Of a DNA stretch of 64,000 bases, positions 9,283 to 17,679 are shown in pieces. How positions within the stretch are numbered: position 1 is the stretch's first letter; every line of letters starts with the position of its first letter. The notes below the pieces were generated by a model that had not been told where the DNA came from, ran no database searches, and worked only from the letters and a program-made list of their open reading frames with translations. Made by a program: the position numbers and the translations under genes. The stretch comes from Pseudomonas sp. S06B 330 (GTDB taxonomy: Bacteria; Pseudomonadota; Gammaproteobacteria; Pseudomonadales; Pseudomonadaceae): contig NZ_CP088149.1 of the NCBI RefSeq assembly GCF_002845275.2, positions 1,670,501 to 1,734,500 on the forward strand, written 5' to 3'.

Positions 9283-10623
9283 ATGAAAAGCTTGATGACC
9301 GGGCTGCTGGCGGCGTTCGCCCTGACAACCGTGGACGCTGTGCAGGCCATGGGGCCGTTTCAAGTCTACGAGCAAGCCTTGCGTAAAGACCCAGTGTTCC
9401 TTGGCGCGCTCAAGGCCCGTGAGTCGGGACAGGAGTACCGGGCCATTGGCCGCGCCGGATTGCTGCCTAACCTGTCCTACAACTACAACAAGGGCCGCAA
9501 CGACTCCGAGGCCAGCTATCTGGGCGATTCGCGACGTGAAAGCGAAGATCGTCACTACGACAGCTATGGCTCCAGTTTCATCCTCCAGCAACCGCTGTTC
9601 GATTACGAGGCCTATGCCAGTTATCGCAAGGGTGTGGCGCAGGCGCTGTTTGCCGACGAGGAGTTTCGCGGCAAGAGTCAGGAGCTACTGGTGCGGGTCA
9701 TGACCAGTTATACACAAGCGCTGTTCGCCGAGGATCAGATCGGCATCAGTGTGGCCAGCAAGCAGGCCTATCAGCAGCAGTTTCAGCAAAACCAGCAGTT
9801 GTTCCAACAAGGTGAGGGGACCCGCACCGATATCCTTGAAGCCCTGGCGCGTTACGAGCTGGCCGACGCTGAAGAAATCCAGGCGCGCAACGATCAGGAT
9901 GCCGCCTTGCGTGAGCTCGGCGCATTGATCGGTGAGCCGGCGGCGCGGATCGATGAGCTGGCCCCCCTCAACGACGGTTTTTCGTTGCTAACCGTGCAAC
10001 CGTCCAGCTTCGAGGCCTGGCATGAACTGGCGCTGGCCAACAACCCGCAGTTGGCTTCTCAGCGTCAGGCATTGGAAATGGCGACGTATGAAGTCGAACG
10101 CAATCGCGCAGGGCATTTGCCCAAGGTGACGGCCTATGCCACGTCACGGCGCATGGAATCCGACAGCGGCAACACCTACAACCAGCGCTACACCACCAAC
10201 ACCATTGGTGTGGAAGTGAGCCTGCCGCTGTTCGCCGGTGGCGGCGTATCGGCGTCGACCCGCCAGGCCAGCCGCAACCTGGAGCAGGCCGAGTACGAAC
10301 TGGATGGCAATACCCGCAGTACCTTGATTGAGTTACGACGCCAGTACAATGCCTGCCAATCCGGCGCCAGCCGCCTGCGTGCCTACGAGCGGGCGCTGAC
10401 CTCGGCCAAAGCCCTGGTGGTTTCGACCCGTCAGAGCGTACTGGGGGGCGAGCGGGTCAACCTCGATGTACTCAATGCCGAACAACAGCTTGCCACCACC
10501 CGTCGCGACCTGGCCCAGGCGCGCTACGACTACTTGCTGGCCTGGATCAAGCTGCATTACTACGCCGGCACGTTGCGCGAGGAACACCTGGCCAAGGTCG
10601 ATGAAGCTTTCATCCGTCGTTAG
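9283..10623 (+). CDS. aprF: Type I secretion outer-membrane channel AprF (TolC family)
   Basis: A 446-residue TolC-like outer-membrane factor. A signal peptide of about 22-24 residues ends near AVQA. The mature protein has the internal duplication of the OEP family: two long helical stretches rich in Gln, Ala and Arg, and beta segments such as NLSYNYNKGRN and KVTAYATSR. AGGAAG stands eight bases before the ATG, eleven bases after aprE. It completes the exporter for AprA. Its stop codon (10621-10623) overlaps the stop of the convergent MFS gene (10620-10622). No lipase or autotransporter genes follow, unlike the longer P. fluorescens-type protease-lipase operon, so the operon ends here. Confidence 0.97.
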   Translation: MKSLMTGLLAAFALTTVDAVQAMGPFQVYEQALRKDPVFLGALKARESGQEYRAIGRAGLLPNLSYNYNKGRNDSEASYLGDSRRESEDRHYDSYGSSFILQQPLFDYEAYASYRKGVAQALFADEEFRGKSQELLVRVMTSYTQALFAEDQIGISVASKQAYQQQFQQNQQLFQQGEGTRTDILEALARYELADAEEIQARNDQDAALRELGALIGEPAARIDELAPLNDGFSLLTVQPSSFEAWHELALANNPQLASQRQALEMATYEVERNRAGHLPKVTAYATSRRMESDSGNTYNQRYTTNTIGVEVSLPLFAGGGVSASTRQASRNLEQAEYELDGNTRSTLIELRRQYNACQSGASRLRAYERALTSAKALVVSTRQSVLGGERVNLDVLNAEQQLATTRRDLAQARYDYLLAWIKLHYYAGTLREEHLAKVDEAFIRR

Positions 10624-11813
10624 GCTGTGCGTGCCCGTAGGCTGCGCTGACGCTCAGCCAGCACCCAGACCAGCAAGGCAAGGCTGCCAATGGTCAGGCC
10701 GGCGAGAACGATGCCGTTCCAGCCATAGGTCTGAAACAGCTGGGTGCCGAGCAGCGAGCCCAGCGCACCTCCGATGAAATAGCAGGTGATGTAGCCCGCG
10801 TTCAGGCGATTGCGAGCTTCCGGGCGCAGCACAATCACTGCGTTCTGGTTGCTGACATGCACCAATTGCACGGCCAGATCGAGCAACAGCACGCCGATCA
10901 ACAGTGCTACCAGCGACGATTGGGCGAACCCCAGCGGTATCCAGGACAGCAACAGGGCCAGCAAGCCAACCGTGGTGCCCAGCGGGCCCTTGCCGCGATC
11001 GGCCAGGCGTCCGGCCCAGTTGGCTGACAGTGCACCGGCGGCACCGGCCAGGCCAAACAGGCCGATCACTGCGTCCGAGTACTGGTAGGGTTCAGCCGCC
11101 AGGAGAAATGCCAGTGGCGTCCAGAACAGGGCGAACAGGCTGAAGGCCAGCAAGCCGAGCAGCGAGCGCAGGCGCAGTACCGGCTCATCGGCGAACAAGC
11201 GAAACACTGAACCAATCAGCGCGGGATAGCTGAGCCCGGCGTGTTGGTGACGTTCCGGCAGGGCCCGTGCCAAGGCAATGGCACAGATCGCCATCAGCGC
11301 CGCGGCCAGCAGGTAGATGCTGCGCCATCCGCCCAGTTCGGCCATGAAACCGGCCGCCGTGCGGGCCAGGAGGATGCCCAGCAGCAAGCCGCTCATCAGC
11401 GTTCCGACCACTCGCCCGCGCTGGCTCGGATCGCTCAAGCCCGCTGCCATTGGCACCAGTACCTGAGCCACAACCGAGAACAGGCCGGTCAGCGTGGTCC
11501 CCAGTAACAGCCAGACCAGGCTTGGTGAGAAGGCACTGATCAACAGGCCCAGGGTGCTGATGGCGATCATGCTGACGATCAGGCGGCGCTGCTCAAACAT
11601 ATCGCCCAACGGTGCCAGCAGCAGAAGACCGGCGCCGTAGCTCAGTTGTGCGGCAATGACGATGGCCCCGGCGCTGACGGTGGTCAGGCCGAAATGCTCG
11701 GCAATGCTGTGCAGCAACGGTTGTGCGTAGTAGTTGCTGGCCACGGCGAGGCCGGTGGCAGTTGCCATCAGCAGGATCAAACCGCGGCTTAAGGGAGAAG
11801 TGGGGGAGGTCAT
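10620..11813 (-). CDS. MFS transporter
   Basis: A 397-residue, twelve-helix major facilitator with a short N-terminal tail before helix 1 (GLILLMATATGLAVASNYYAQ). It resembles the drug/arabinose efflux permease group (YfcJ/AraJ-like), which are proton-driven exporters of small molecules; the substrate is unknown. The open frame reaches back to 11948, but that 45-residue extension is polar, unlike the family, and crosses a strong inverted repeat. ATG 11813 is therefore the likely start. It converges with aprF, the two stop codons overlapping, and lies downstream of and co-directional with an SDR gene. Confidence 0.88.
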   Translation of the reverse strand: MTSPTSPLSRGLILLMATATGLAVASNYYAQPLLHSIAEHFGLTTVSAGAIVIAAQLSYGAGLLLLAPLGDMFEQRRLIVSMIAISTLGLLISAFSPSLVWLLLGTTLTGLFSVVAQVLVPMAAGLSDPSQRGRVVGTLMSGLLLGILLARTAAGFMAELGGWRSIYLLAAALMAICAIALARALPERHQHAGLSYPALIGSVFRLFADEPVLRLRSLLGLLAFSLFALFWTPLAFLLAAEPYQYSDAVIGLFGLAGAAGALSANWAGRLADRGKGPLGTTVGLLALLLSWIPLGFAQSSLVALLIGVLLLDLAVQLVHVSNQNAVIVLRPEARNRLNAGYITCYFIGGALGSLLGTQLFQTYGWNGIVLAGLTIGSLALLVWVLAERQRSLRARTA

Positions 11814-11877
11814 GGGGCCATCTTGGTCAGTTGCAGTCAGGGTGTGACAGTAGCGGAAATCCTGGGTGATCGGGTCG

Positions 11878-11938
11878 AAAAAACCGACCCGGACCGCGCC
11901 GGCTTTTGTCGACAAGATCAACAAAATCCGGCGCGGTC
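11878..11938 (-). terminator. Long inverted repeat, probable terminator after the SDR gene
   Basis: An 18-base arm at 11892-11909 pairs with 11921-11938 with one mismatch, around an 11-base loop. On the minus strand it is followed, after an 8-base gap, by six T (11878-11883). It starts 20 bases after the SDR stop. The gap before the T-run is longer than in a canonical terminator, so an operator for the MFS gene is an alternative. Confidence 0.6.
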
Positions 11939-11957
11939 GGCGTGGCACTTCAGTGCA

Positions 11958-12707
11958 TCAGGCGGCAAAGCCACCGTCGATGGTCAGGCTGGCACCGGTG
12001 ATGTAGGCCGCCTCAGGGCTGGCCAGGTAGGCGACGAAGCCCGCGATTTCCTCAACCTCCCCATAGCGACCTACCGCCATATAGCCCATCAAACTCTCGG
12101 CGAATTCGCCATGGGCTGGGTTCATCTCGGTGTCGACCGGGCCAGGCTGGACGTTGTTGATGGTGATGCCCAGCGGGCCAAGGTCGCGGGCCAGGCCACG
12201 GGTCAAGCCAACCAACGCTGACTTGCTCATGGCATAGGGACCACCGCCGGCAAAGGGCATGCGTTCGGCGTTGGTACTGCCAATGTTGATAATCCGGCCA
12301 CCCTGGCCCATGTGCCGAGCGGCGGCCTGGGTGGCAACAAAGACGCTGCGCACGTTGACCGCCAGGGTCCGGTCGAAGTCATCCAGGTCGAATTCCAGCA
12401 ACGGCGCGACGGCCAGGACACCGGCGTTGTTGACGAGGATATCGAGCCGGCCGAAGGTTTCGACCGTGGTTTCTACGGCGCGCTGCACGGCGCTGGCATC
12501 AGCGCTATCGGCTTGGATCGCCAACGCGTTGCCGCCACTGGCAAGGATACTTTGCTGCAACGCCTGGGCTTGCTCAGTGGCATTGGCGTAGGTGAAGGCG
12601 ACACTGGCACCTTCAGCGGCCAGGCGTTTGACGATGGCTGCGCCGATACCGCGTGAGCCGCCCTGGATCAAAGCCACTTTGCCGTTGAGGCGAGTTTGAG
12701 TCGACAT
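11958..12707 (-). CDS. Short-chain dehydrogenase/reductase (SDR)
   Basis: A 249-residue classical SDR oxidoreductase. The Rossmann glycine motif GGSRGIG is at about residues 16-22, the structural NNAG at about 91-94, the catalytic Ser is in IINIGST, and the active-site motif YAMSK supplies Tyr and Lys. It ends in the common TGASLTIDGGFAA, like FabG-type 3-oxoacyl-ACP reductases. NAD(P)H-dependent reduction of a carbonyl is expected, and the substrate is unknown. It is divergent from a LysR regulator 109 bases away, the usual sign of control by that neighbour. It is probably not a second fabG for fatty acid synthesis, because no other fab gene is nearby. Confidence 0.92.
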   Translation of the reverse strand: MSTQTRLNGKVALIQGGSRGIGAAIVKRLAAEGASVAFTYANATEQAQALQQSILASGGNALAIQADSADASAVQRAVETTVETFGRLDILVNNAGVLAVAPLLEFDLDDFDRTLAVNVRSVFVATQAAARHMGQGGRIINIGSTNAERMPFAGGGPYAMSKSALVGLTRGLARDLGPLGITINNVQPGPVDTEMNPAHGEFAESLMGYMAVGRYGEVEEIAGFVAYLASPEAAYITGASLTIDGGFAA

Positions 12708-12816
12708 GTTCTGCTCCCGAAAATACCAGGCGTGATGCCTTGGATAAGGCTCAGTATCGACCGCAGATTACCCTCTGTGTAGCCACTAATCGCTATAGTC
12801 TGTGTAAACCAGAAGT

Positions 12817-13764
12817 ATGGAATCGCCAGCTGTGGAAACGTTTAGCAGTATCGAATGCTTTGTTCGTAGTGCCGAAGTCGGCAGCTTCGCCGAGGCTGCG
12901 CGGCGCTTGAGCCTGACGCCGGCGGCGGTGGGCAAGAATGTTGCTCGCCTGGAGACGCGCTTGGGCGTGCGCTTGTTTCAGCGCAGCACGCGGCGCCTGA
13001 CCTTGACCGAAGCCGGACAACGTTTTCTCGGCGAAGTGGCCACCAGCTTCCAGACCATTCAGCATGCTGTGGCTAACCTTGCCAGCGCCGAAGGGCAACC
13101 GGCGGGAACCTTGAAGGTGAGCATGGGCACGGTGTTCGGGCGCTTATACATCGTGCCCTTGCTGGCCGAGTTTCTGCAGCGCTTTCCGGCGATCAGCCCG
13201 GATTGGCATTTTGACAATCGCCAGGTCGACCTGATCGGCCAGGGTTTCGATGCTGCTATTGGCGGTGGTTTTGACCTGCCCCAAGGCGTCGTCGCCCGCA
13301 AGCTGACCCCGGCGCATCGGATTCTGGTAGCGGCCCCGGCGTACCTGGAGCAGCATCCCGCGATCTGCCAGCCGGCTGATCTGCAAACGCTTGATGGGAT
13401 TCTCATCCGCTCACCGCAAACCGGGCGGGTGCGCTCCTGGCCGTTGACCCATTGTCAGCAGGAACAGACCCCGCTGCAGATTCGCTTACGTATGACCATG
13501 AGTGATTCGGAAGCGGCTTGTGCAGCGGCGCAGCAGGGGCTGGGGGTGGCATTGGTGAGCATGCCGTTTGCCGTGCCTTACCTGCAGGCGGGCAGCCTCT
13601 TGCGAGTATTACCGGATTGGTATGTGGATGATGGCAACATCAGCTTGTACTACGCCGAGCACAAGCTGTTGCCGGGCAAGACGCGGGCGTTTGTCGAATT
13701 CATCATCGAGCAGTTTGCCCAGCAGGGATTGGCGCAGCGCTTCAATGCGTTGGGGGCCCTGTAG
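12817..13764 (+). CDS. LysR-family transcriptional regulator (divergent from SDR)
   Basis: A 315-residue LysR regulator. The winged helix-turn-helix occupies about residues 8-66 (motifs SFAEAARRLSLTPAAVGKNVARLE and RLFQRSTRRLTLTEAG). The effector-binding domain runs from about 90 to 300 and is of the group whose members often regulate a divergent oxidoreductase. A GTG at 12832 giving METFSSIECF is an alternative start closer to the family consensus, and the ATG at 12817 has only a weak AGAAG upstream. A TATAGT sequence sits about 20 bases before the ATG. It most likely controls the divergent SDR and itself; the inducer is unknown. Confidence 0.92.
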   Translation: MESPAVETFSSIECFVRSAEVGSFAEAARRLSLTPAAVGKNVARLETRLGVRLFQRSTRRLTLTEAGQRFLGEVATSFQTIQHAVANLASAEGQPAGTLKVSMGTVFGRLYIVPLLAEFLQRFPAISPDWHFDNRQVDLIGQGFDAAIGGGFDLPQGVVARKLTPAHRILVAAPAYLEQHPAICQPADLQTLDGILIRSPQTGRVRSWPLTHCQQEQTPLQIRLRMTMSDSEAACAAAQQGLGVALVSMPFAVPYLQAGSLLRVLPDWYVDDGNISLYYAEHKLLPGKTRAFVEFIIEQFAQQGLAQRFNALGAL

Positions 13765-13792
13765 CCGCCTCGTGCCTCGCCAGCGGCTACAG
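13759..13792. repeat. REP-like inverted repeat
   Basis: CTGTAGCCGC (13759-13768) and GCGGCTACAG (13783-13792) are perfect inverted arms around CTCGTGCCTCGCCA. The GTAGCCGC/GCGGCTAC arms match the ends of the two REPIN-like elements elsewhere in the window (26254 and 35143). The LysR stop codon (13762-13764) lies inside it. It may also act as a transcription barrier between the LysR and Gre-like genes. Confidence 0.65.
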
Positions 13793-13804
13793 CAGGTACT
13801 GTGT

Positions 13805-14287
13805 TTAGCAGACCTCAACCACCACAAAGTGCTGCTGCTTGCCTCCGAGAACCAAGCTGACGTCGTCATCCTCGCGTTTACCCATCAGGCTTTGCCCCAG
13901 CGGCGAGCGCGGCGTAATCACCGTCACCAACTGCTCGCCCTGACCAATTTTCAAGCCGGCGCCTTCAGGCCCGAGGAACAAGCGCTGGCAGCTACCGCTC
14001 TCAGCCTCCAGCGTGACCAGATTGCTCACCTGAATACCGAGCGCCGGATCGTAATCGCGCAACAGCAATTGTTGATACGCCGCCCGTGCCTGACGAATCT
14101 CTTCCATGCGCCGGGCTTGTCCGGTTGCCAGGTAGGACGCCTCCAGGCCCAAGGTGTCGTACTTGTTTTCAGCGATGTTTTCTTCAGCGGTGGCCGCTTC
14201 ATAGGCGGTCTGCGCCGCGCGCTGGGCCACCTCTAAGTCGAGGCTCAAGGTGTCGATGATGCGTTGCAGCAGGTCGGCTTTGTTCAT
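13805..14287 (-). CDS. GreA/GreB-family elongation factor-like protein
   Basis: A 160-residue protein with a helical N-terminal region rich in Ala and Glu (about 1-75) and a C-terminal Gre-factor domain (about 80-160). The characteristic VITPRSPLGQSLMGKREDDD gives the GreA/B C-terminal signature, in which SPLG-x-x-LLGK-x-x-GD is usual. Gre factors bind the RNA polymerase secondary channel and stimulate cleavage of backtracked RNA. Here the N-terminal part does not show the usual paired acidic tip clearly, and residues 40-45 (ENKYDT) are the nearest equivalent, so transcript cleavage is not assured. It is followed five bases later by a small membrane-protein gene on the other side (14293-14667), which is transcribed first. 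Confidence 0.82.
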   Translation of the reverse strand: MNKADLLQRIIDTLSLDLEVAQRAAQTAYEAATAEENIAENKYDTLGLEASYLATGQARRMEEIRQARAAYQQLLLRDYDPALGIQVSNLVTLEAESGSCQRLFLGPEGAGLKIGQGEQLVTVITPRSPLGQSLMGKREDDDVSLVLGGKQQHFVVVEVC

Positions 14288-14292
14288 GGCGA

Positions 14293-14667
14293 TCAGTTAC
14301 AGAATTCCAGGACGAGGGCGCGGCTCTTTTCGGTCGGCGCGGTGCGGTTCTGTTGCAGCCAGAACTGGCACTTGGGGTTGGCCAGGTTGCGCATGTTGCC
14401 TTCGGCTTGGTCCTCGGCTTGTTGCACTTGTTGGTTGTGCAGAATCTGTTTGTACTGCTCGAACATCTGGCTCTGCTGATCGGCAGCGGGCGCAGCCGCG
14501 GGTGGCACCAGCACTTGGCTCAAGGGATGTACGGTCTCTGGCATCAGGCGCCACGCCAACCACAGGCTCAAGGCGATGGCTGCCGCGCCGAGCCATAGGC
14601 CCAAGGCGATGCACAGGGTCAGTTGCACGGGCTTGAGGCTGATCTTCAGTTCACGAGGGCGGGGCAT
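14293..14667 (-). CDS. Single-pass membrane protein of unknown function
   Basis: A 124-residue protein with a basic N-terminus, one transmembrane helix at about 17-41 (IALGLWLGAAAIALSLWLAW), a Pro/Ala-rich stretch and a Gln-rich helical segment (EQYKQILHNQQVQQAEDQ). It ends with two cysteines (PKCQFWLQQN and LEFCN) that could form a disulfide in the periplasm. The start at 14667 is supported by AGGAGG eight bases upstream; the longer frame to 14733 lacks a ribosome binding site. It stands five bases upstream of the Gre-like gene, so the two form an operon. I do not recognise a family or function. Confidence 0.78.
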   Translation of the reverse strand: MPRPRELKISLKPVQLTLCIALGLWLGAAAIALSLWLAWRLMPETVHPLSQVLVPPAAAPAADQQSQMFEQYKQILHNQQVQQAEDQAEGNMRNLANPKCQFWLQQNRTAPTEKSRALVLEFCN

Positions 14668-14789
14668 GGCGGCCTCCTGGCCAGGGCACGGGCGCTCATT
14701 GTCGCATGCCGCAACGGGTTTTTTTCGTGGCACGCTTTTGTCTGCGATGATTTACCCGGACAATCGGCGCTTTTTTACAGGGGCCAGCG

Positions 14790-15923
14790 ATGAAAACGCA
14801 CTGGGACATCTTCTGTTGTGTCGTCGACAACTACGGCGATATCGGCGTGACCTGGCGCTTGGCCCGGCAACTGGTGGCCGAACAGGGCGTGGCTGTGCGC
14901 TTGTGGGTGGACGACCTCAGCGCATTCGCGCGCATCTGCCCTGACGCTGACGCCCAGGTTGCGCAGCAGTGGCAACAGGGTGTGGAGGTCTGTCATTGGC
15001 AGGCCGACTGGCAGGAAACCGCTGTGGCTGATGTGGTCATCGGCGCTTTTGCCTGTCAGTTGCCGGCAGCCTATGTGCTGGCCATGCTCGACTGCCCACG
15101 GCCACCGCTGTGGCTGAACCTGGACTACCTGAGCGCTGAAACCTGGGTTGAAGGTTGCCATGGCTTGCCTTCCCCGCAGCCCAATGGCTTGCGCAAGGTG
15201 TTTTTCTTTCCCGGTTTTACCGCCAAAACCGGGGGGTTGTTGCGCGAGGCGACACTGCTGGCCCGGCGTGAAGCGTTCGAGCAGAGCCCGAGCGCGCGTG
15301 AGGCATTTCTGCAAGGACTGGGTGTGACACCCGCCAGCGACGCTCGGCTGATCTCGCTGTTCGCCTACGAGAACCCGAGCCTGGCCAGTTGGCTAGACGC
15401 CCTGGCCGCCGACAGTCGCGCCAACCATCTGCTGGTCCCCGAAGGACGTGTGCTGGGCGATGTGCAGGCCTGGCTTGGCGGGCAACCTTTGCCTGTGGGC
15501 GCTGTGGCAACGCGTGGCGCCCTGACCGTGCAGATCCTGCCCTTCGTCAGTCAGGATGAGTACGACCCGTTGCTCTGGTGCTGCGACTTCAATGCCGTGC
15601 GCGGCGAAGATTCGTTCGTGCGTGCGCAATGGGCTGGCCGCCCGCTGCTCTGGCATATCTATGTGCAGGAAGAGTACGCCCACTGGGAAAAGCTCGAGGC
15701 ATTTCTGGATCACTACGTCGTGGGGTTGTCGCCATTGGCGAAAGCGGCCATCGTCGATTTGTGGCGCGCCTGGAACATGGATCGCGATATGGGGCCGGCT
15801 TGGAAACAGGTACTTGAGCACTGGGCCGAACTCGACCTGCACGCCCGGCGCTGGAGTGCCGAGCAGGCCGCTCAGCCGGACCTTGCCACGGCGCTGGTAC
15901 AGTTTTACCGAAATTGGCTATGA
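14790..15923 (+). CDS. earP: EF-P arginine rhamnosyltransferase EarP
   Basis: A 377-residue GT-B inverting glycosyltransferase that transfers rhamnose from dTDP-L-rhamnose to Arg32 of elongation factor P, activating EF-P for rescue of ribosomes stalled at polyproline. The N-terminal motif VVDNYGDIGVTWRLARQL includes Asp13 and Asp17, the residues reported as essential in EarP. The C-terminal half contains the nucleotide-sugar site region (NAVRGEDSFVRAQWAGRPLLWHIY), diagnostic for the family. AGGGG precedes the ATG. It ends 48 bases upstream of efp on the same strand, the standard pairing in bacteria with the arginine-type EF-P. Confidence 0.97.
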   Translation: MKTHWDIFCCVVDNYGDIGVTWRLARQLVAEQGVAVRLWVDDLSAFARICPDADAQVAQQWQQGVEVCHWQADWQETAVADVVIGAFACQLPAAYVLAMLDCPRPPLWLNLDYLSAETWVEGCHGLPSPQPNGLRKVFFFPGFTAKTGGLLREATLLARREAFEQSPSAREAFLQGLGVTPASDARLISLFAYENPSLASWLDALAADSRANHLLVPEGRVLGDVQAWLGGQPLPVGAVATRGALTVQILPFVSQDEYDPLLWCCDFNAVRGEDSFVRAQWAGRPLLWHIYVQEEYAHWEKLEAFLDHYVVGLSPLAKAAIVDLWRAWNMDRDMGPAWKQVLEHWAELDLHARRWSAEQAAQPDLATALVQFYRNWL

Positions 15924-15971
15924 TATGCGGCCTCGATTTTTGTAAATCCATCCAAATTCGGATATCTCGCA

Positions 15972-16544
15972 ATGAAAACTGGTAAAGAGCTGAAACCTGG
16001 TACCGTACTGCGGATCGACAACGACCCGTGGCTGGTTCAGAAAGCTGAATTCACTAAGTCGGGCCGTAACAGCGCGATCATGAAGACCAAGCTGAAGAAC
16101 CTGCTGACCGGCTACAAGACCGAAACCGTTTACTCGGCTGATGACAAGCTGGACGACGTGATCCTGGACCGCAAAGAAGCGACCCTGTCGTTCATCAGCG
16201 GTGACACCTACACGTTCATGGACACCACCGACTACACCATGTACGAGCTGAACGCCGAAGACATCGAGGCCGTTCTGCCGTTCATCGAAGAAGGCATGAC
16301 CGACGTCTGTGAAGCCGTGTTCTTCGAAGATCGTCTGGTTTCGGTTGAACTGCCGACCACCATCGTTCGTAAAGTTGCTTACACCGAAGGTTCCGCCCGT
16401 GGTGACACTTCTGGCAAGGTCATGAAGCCTGCCAAGCTGAGCAACGGTACCGAACTGAGTGTTGCCGACTTCATCGAAATCGATGACATGATCGAGATCG
16501 ACACCCGCGAAGGCGGCTCCTACAAGGGCCGCGCCAAGGTTTAA
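15972..16544 (+). CDS. efp: Translation elongation factor P (arginine type)
   Basis: A 190-residue EF-P with KOW-like domain I and two OB domains (about 67-127 and 131-190). The modification loop reads KSGRNSAI, with Arg at position 32 rather than the Lys of the EpmA/B type, matching the EarP gene just upstream. It binds between the ribosomal P and E sites to stimulate Pro-Pro bond formation. A TATGAT sequence at 15919-15924 inside the earP 3' end could be the -10 of its own promoter, though no good -35 is seen. A strong terminator follows at 16567. Confidence 0.98.
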   Translation: MKTGKELKPGTVLRIDNDPWLVQKAEFTKSGRNSAIMKTKLKNLLTGYKTETVYSADDKLDDVILDRKEATLSFISGDTYTFMDTTDYTMYELNAEDIEAVLPFIEEGMTDVCEAVFFEDRLVSVELPTTIVRKVAYTEGSARGDTSGKVMKPAKLSNGTELSVADFIEIDDMIEIDTREGGSYKGRAKV

Positions 16545-16566
16545 ACCTGGCGTTTGCGCGAACACG

Positions 16567-16593
16567 AAAACCCGGCCTAGGCCGGGTTTTTTT
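16567..16593 (+). terminator. Intrinsic terminator of efp
   Basis: A perfect 11-bp stem (16567-16577 with 16580-16590, arms AAAACCCGGCC/GGCCGGGTTTT) with a minimal TA loop is followed by T to 16593. It sits 22 bases after the efp stop. The A-run at its left end would let it also serve the convergent ohr gene. Confidence 0.93.
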
Positions 16594-16610
16594 ATGCCTG
16601 GGCTTGACCC

Positions 16611-17039
16611 TCAGACCGTGACCTTCAGGCGCACATCGACATTGCCGCGGGTAGCGTTGGAGTACGGGCAAACCTGGTGGGCTGCGTCTACCAGGGCTTG
16701 CGCCTCGGCCTGTTCCAACCCAGGCAGGTTGATGTCCAGGTCAATGTCCAGGCCAAAACCGCCGGGGATTTGGCCAATGCCGACCTTGGCGGTGATCGAG
16801 CTATCAGTCGGGAGGGCTTTTTTCTGCTGGCCGGCGACGAACTTCAGGGCGCCGATAAAGCAGGCCGAGTAGCCGGCAGCGAACAGTTGCTCGGGGTTGG
16901 TGCCATCACCACCCGCGCCACCCAACTCCTTTGGGGTGCTCAGCTTGACTTCCAGCTTGCCGTCGCTGGAGCGTGAACCGCCGTCGCGACCGCCAGTGGA
17001 CTTGGCTTCGGCAATGTACAGGGGAGTGACCTTTTGCAT
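16611..17039 (-). CDS. ohr: Organic hydroperoxide resistance protein Ohr
   Basis: A 142-residue thiol peroxidase of the Ohr/OsmC fold that reduces organic and fatty-acid hydroperoxides to alcohols using lipoylated protein partners. The reactive Cys60 (AGYSACFIG) and resolving Cys124 (HQVCPYSNAT) are both present at the family positions, and the early Arg of the active site is within GGRDGG. Its promoter region contains repeated AT-rich motifs shared with the ohrR promoter. It lies downstream of and co-directional with ohrR, 126 bases away, and is expected to be derepressed when OhrR is oxidised. Confidence 0.97.
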   Translation of the reverse strand: MQKVTPLYIAEAKSTGGRDGGSRSSDGKLEVKLSTPKELGGAGGDGTNPEQLFAAGYSACFIGALKFVAGQQKKALPTDSSITAKVGIGQIPGGFGLDIDLDINLPGLEQAEAQALVDAAHQVCPYSNATRGNVDVRLKVTV

Positions 17040-17083
17040 GTTGAGCCTCGCGTGTTTGCTGCGCCGTGGCGCTGGTGGGTGTG

Positions 17084-17127
17084 AAAATTAATTTAGTGCA
17101 CAGTTATTTAGTGCGCAAGTTAATTTT
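17084..17127. promoter_or_regulatory. Probable OhrR operator upstream of ohr
   Basis: AAAATTAA (17084-17091) and TTAATTTT (17120-17127) are perfect inverted ends. Between them stand two copies of a motif: TTAATTTAGTGCAC (17088-17101) and GTTATTTAGTGCGC (17103-17116). A third copy occurs before ohrR. AT-rich inverted repeats in this position are the known type of OhrR target. Assignment is inference. Confidence 0.65.
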
Positions 17128-17165
17128 TCGACCTTCCGTACGAACGGTCACTCACAGCATAGACC

Positions 17166-17621
17166 TCAGAGGTTTTTTTGCAGATTCGCCCGCAGTTCCA
17201 GCAGGTCGGCTTGCAGCTGTTGCAGGCGTTCGAGGCTCTGGCCGCTGGCGCTCAAGATGCACGGTGGTACGCGTTTGGCCTGTTCCTGCAGGGCGCGGCC
17301 TTGGTCGGTCAGTTGCACTTGCACCACCCGTTCGTCGTCACGGCTGCGCGTGCGCTTGAGCAAGCCTTCGGCTTCCAGGCGTTTGAGCAGCGGGGTCAGT
17401 GAGCCGGGGTCGGTCAACAGGCGCTGACTGATTTCACCAACGGTCAGGCCGTCCTGTTGCCATAGCACGAGCATGGCCAAGTACTGTGGATAAGTCAGCC
17501 CCAGCGCTTGCAGCAATGGTTTATAGACCTTGGTCATGAGCAGTGAGGTGGAATGCAGGGCAAAGCACACCTGGTTGTCCAAGAGCAATTCGTCGCACGG
17601 AGCGTGGGTGTCGGCGTTCAT
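17166..17621 (-). CDS. ohrR: Organic peroxide-sensing repressor OhrR (MarR family)
   Basis: A 151-residue MarR-family winged-helix dimer. The N-terminal sensing cysteine Cys19 is in the conserved context DNQVCFALHS, and a second cysteine, Cys121 (RVPPCILSASG), matches the two-cysteine OhrR class, which forms a reversible intersubunit disulfide with organic peroxides. The helix-turn-helix lies at about 57-80 (LTVGEISQRLLTDPGSLTPLLKRLE) and the wing at about 88-105. When reduced it represses ohr and itself. It lies just upstream of ohr and just downstream of a LysR gene on the same strand. Confidence 0.96.
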   Translation of the reverse strand: MNADTHAPCDELLLDNQVCFALHSTSLLMTKVYKPLLQALGLTYPQYLAMLVLWQQDGLTVGEISQRLLTDPGSLTPLLKRLEAEGLLKRTRSRDDERVVQVQLTDQGRALQEQAKRVPPCILSASGQSLERLQQLQADLLELRANLQKNL

Positions 17622-17644
17622 GCAAATCCTTTGATCAGTTGGTC

Positions 17645-17676
17645 GATAAAATTTATCACGCTGTTAATTTGTGCGC
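17645..17676. promoter_or_regulatory. Probable OhrR operator upstream of ohrR
   Basis: GATAAAATTTATC (17645-17657) is a perfect inverted repeat around a central A. Next to it, GTTAATTTGTGCGC (17663-17676) repeats the motif found twice upstream of ohr. This supports autoregulation of ohrR. Inference from motif sharing only. Confidence 0.55.
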
Positions 17677-17679
17677 TTA

